Assembly (NCBI GenBank): GCA_029260415.1
Contig: JAJDDH010000329.1
Location: forward strand, 1-12,814
Reading direction: 5' to 3'
Origin: Phycisphaerales bacterium
GTDB lineage: Bacteria > Planctomycetota > Phycisphaerae > Phycisphaerales > UBA1924
DNA: 12,814 bases
The notes under the pieces: generated by a model
The model's input: the letters and a program-made list of their open reading frames with translations, nothing else
Database searches by the model: none
What the model was told of the DNA's origin: nothing
In this document: positions 12,545 through 12,814 of the stretch, piece by piece
Numbering within the stretch: position 1 is the first letter of the stretch
How the letters are laid out: every line of letters begins with the position of its first letter
Program-made: the position numbers and the translations under genes

Positions 12545-12814
12545 GCCATCCCCTCCAGCCGCGCAATCGCCGCCCGCATCGTCGCCTCCGTCTTACAGAA
12601 CGCGAAGCGCACAAACCCCGCGCCGTCCGCCGGGTCGCTGTAGAACGCGCTCGGCGGGATCGCCGCGACACCAACGTCCCTGGTCAGATACCGGCACAGC
12701 TCCACGTCATCCCGCAGCCCAAGCCGCCCGCTCACCTTCCCGTGCGCCGCCATGATGAAGTACGACCCCTCGGGCAGGCAGACCCCGAACCCCGCCCGCG
12801 TCAGCGCCGCCCCC
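12541..12814 (-). CDS. Class I/II aminotransferase, C-terminal part only
   Basis: PLP-dependent aminotransferase (fold type I) whose start lies beyond the window; the last 90 residues are visible. They fit the small C-terminal domain: LTRAGFGVCLPEGSYFIMA, then LCRYLTRDVGVAAIPPSAFY and GFVRFAFCK, where the Arg of VRFAFCK corresponds to the residue that binds the substrate carboxylate. The pattern is closest to the methionine / kynurenine-oxoglutarate / glutamine transaminase K group, but substrate cannot be assigned without the lysine-bearing part. The TGA stop shares bases with the GTG start of the transporter gene, indicating one transcript. Confidence 0.88.
   Translation of the reverse strand, partial: GAALTRAGFGVCLPEGSYFIMAAHGKVSGRLGLRDDVELCRYLTRDVGVAAIPPSAFYSDPADGAGFVRFAFCKTEATMRAAIARLEGMA

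Noticed and set aside
9683..12643. Very long plus-strand open frame of nearly 1000 codons
   Set aside because: It is composed of Arg, His, Pro and Gln repeats and runs antisense to the glycerate kinase and transporter genes and out of frame with the zinc-ribbon gene. GC-rich coding on the other frames keeps it open.

Overview
The window looks like chromosomal DNA from a GC-rich member of the Planctomycetota, most likely class Phycisphaerae. The assignment is inferred from four features. Two secreted proteins end in a Pro-Ala-Pro motif, a hydrophobic stretch and four arginines. A secreted protease ends in the 'GC-type' dockerin with a repeat of the form DLAPPYGVLDFYD. A membrane protein carries 'CGYDLTG...CPECG' zinc ribbons. 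Coding density is high and codons strongly favour C or G at the third position. I saw no rRNA, tRNA, CRISPR array, integrase or insertion sequence.

Layout. (1) Positions 1-2177: the C-terminal two thirds of a dihydropyrimidinase-family enzyme (+) meets a PreA-type dihydropyrimidine dehydrogenase subunit (-) tail to tail with 3 bp between the stops. Together they would form the first two steps of reductive pyrimidine breakdown. Upstream of preA lie a likely preA promoter and the terminator of infA. (2) 2211-4241 (-): infA (translation initiation factor IF-1), then a secreted subtilisin-like protease with a C-terminal dockerin. (3) 4242-4736: the longest gene-free stretch, a divergent control region with two inverted repeats and one direct repeat. 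(4) 4737-6544 (+): two tandem, clearly paralogous secreted proteins with PEP-CTERM-like tails, each preceded by a possible short upstream ORF and followed by an intrinsic terminator. (5) 6572-10258 (-): a likely operon, in transcription order glycerate 2-kinase, pilT (type IV pilus retraction ATPase) and an FAD-dependent amine/amino-acid oxidoreductase, with gaps of 36 and 30 bp. (6) 10329-11168 (+): a membrane protein with three N-terminal zinc ribbons. (7) 11165-12814 (-): an AtoE-type short-chain fatty acid transporter whose GTG start overlaps the stop of a class I/II aminotransferase that runs off the window.

How the genes fit together. The surest functional link is the pyrimidine-degradation pair. 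The dockerin protease and the tandem sorting-tail proteins share a divergent control region and are all predicted to leave the cytoplasm, so they may form a cell-surface module; this is inference. The glycerate kinase / PilT / oxidoreductase cluster has no obvious shared pathway. The least explained part of the window is the tandem paralog locus at 4242-6544 with its structured leaders.
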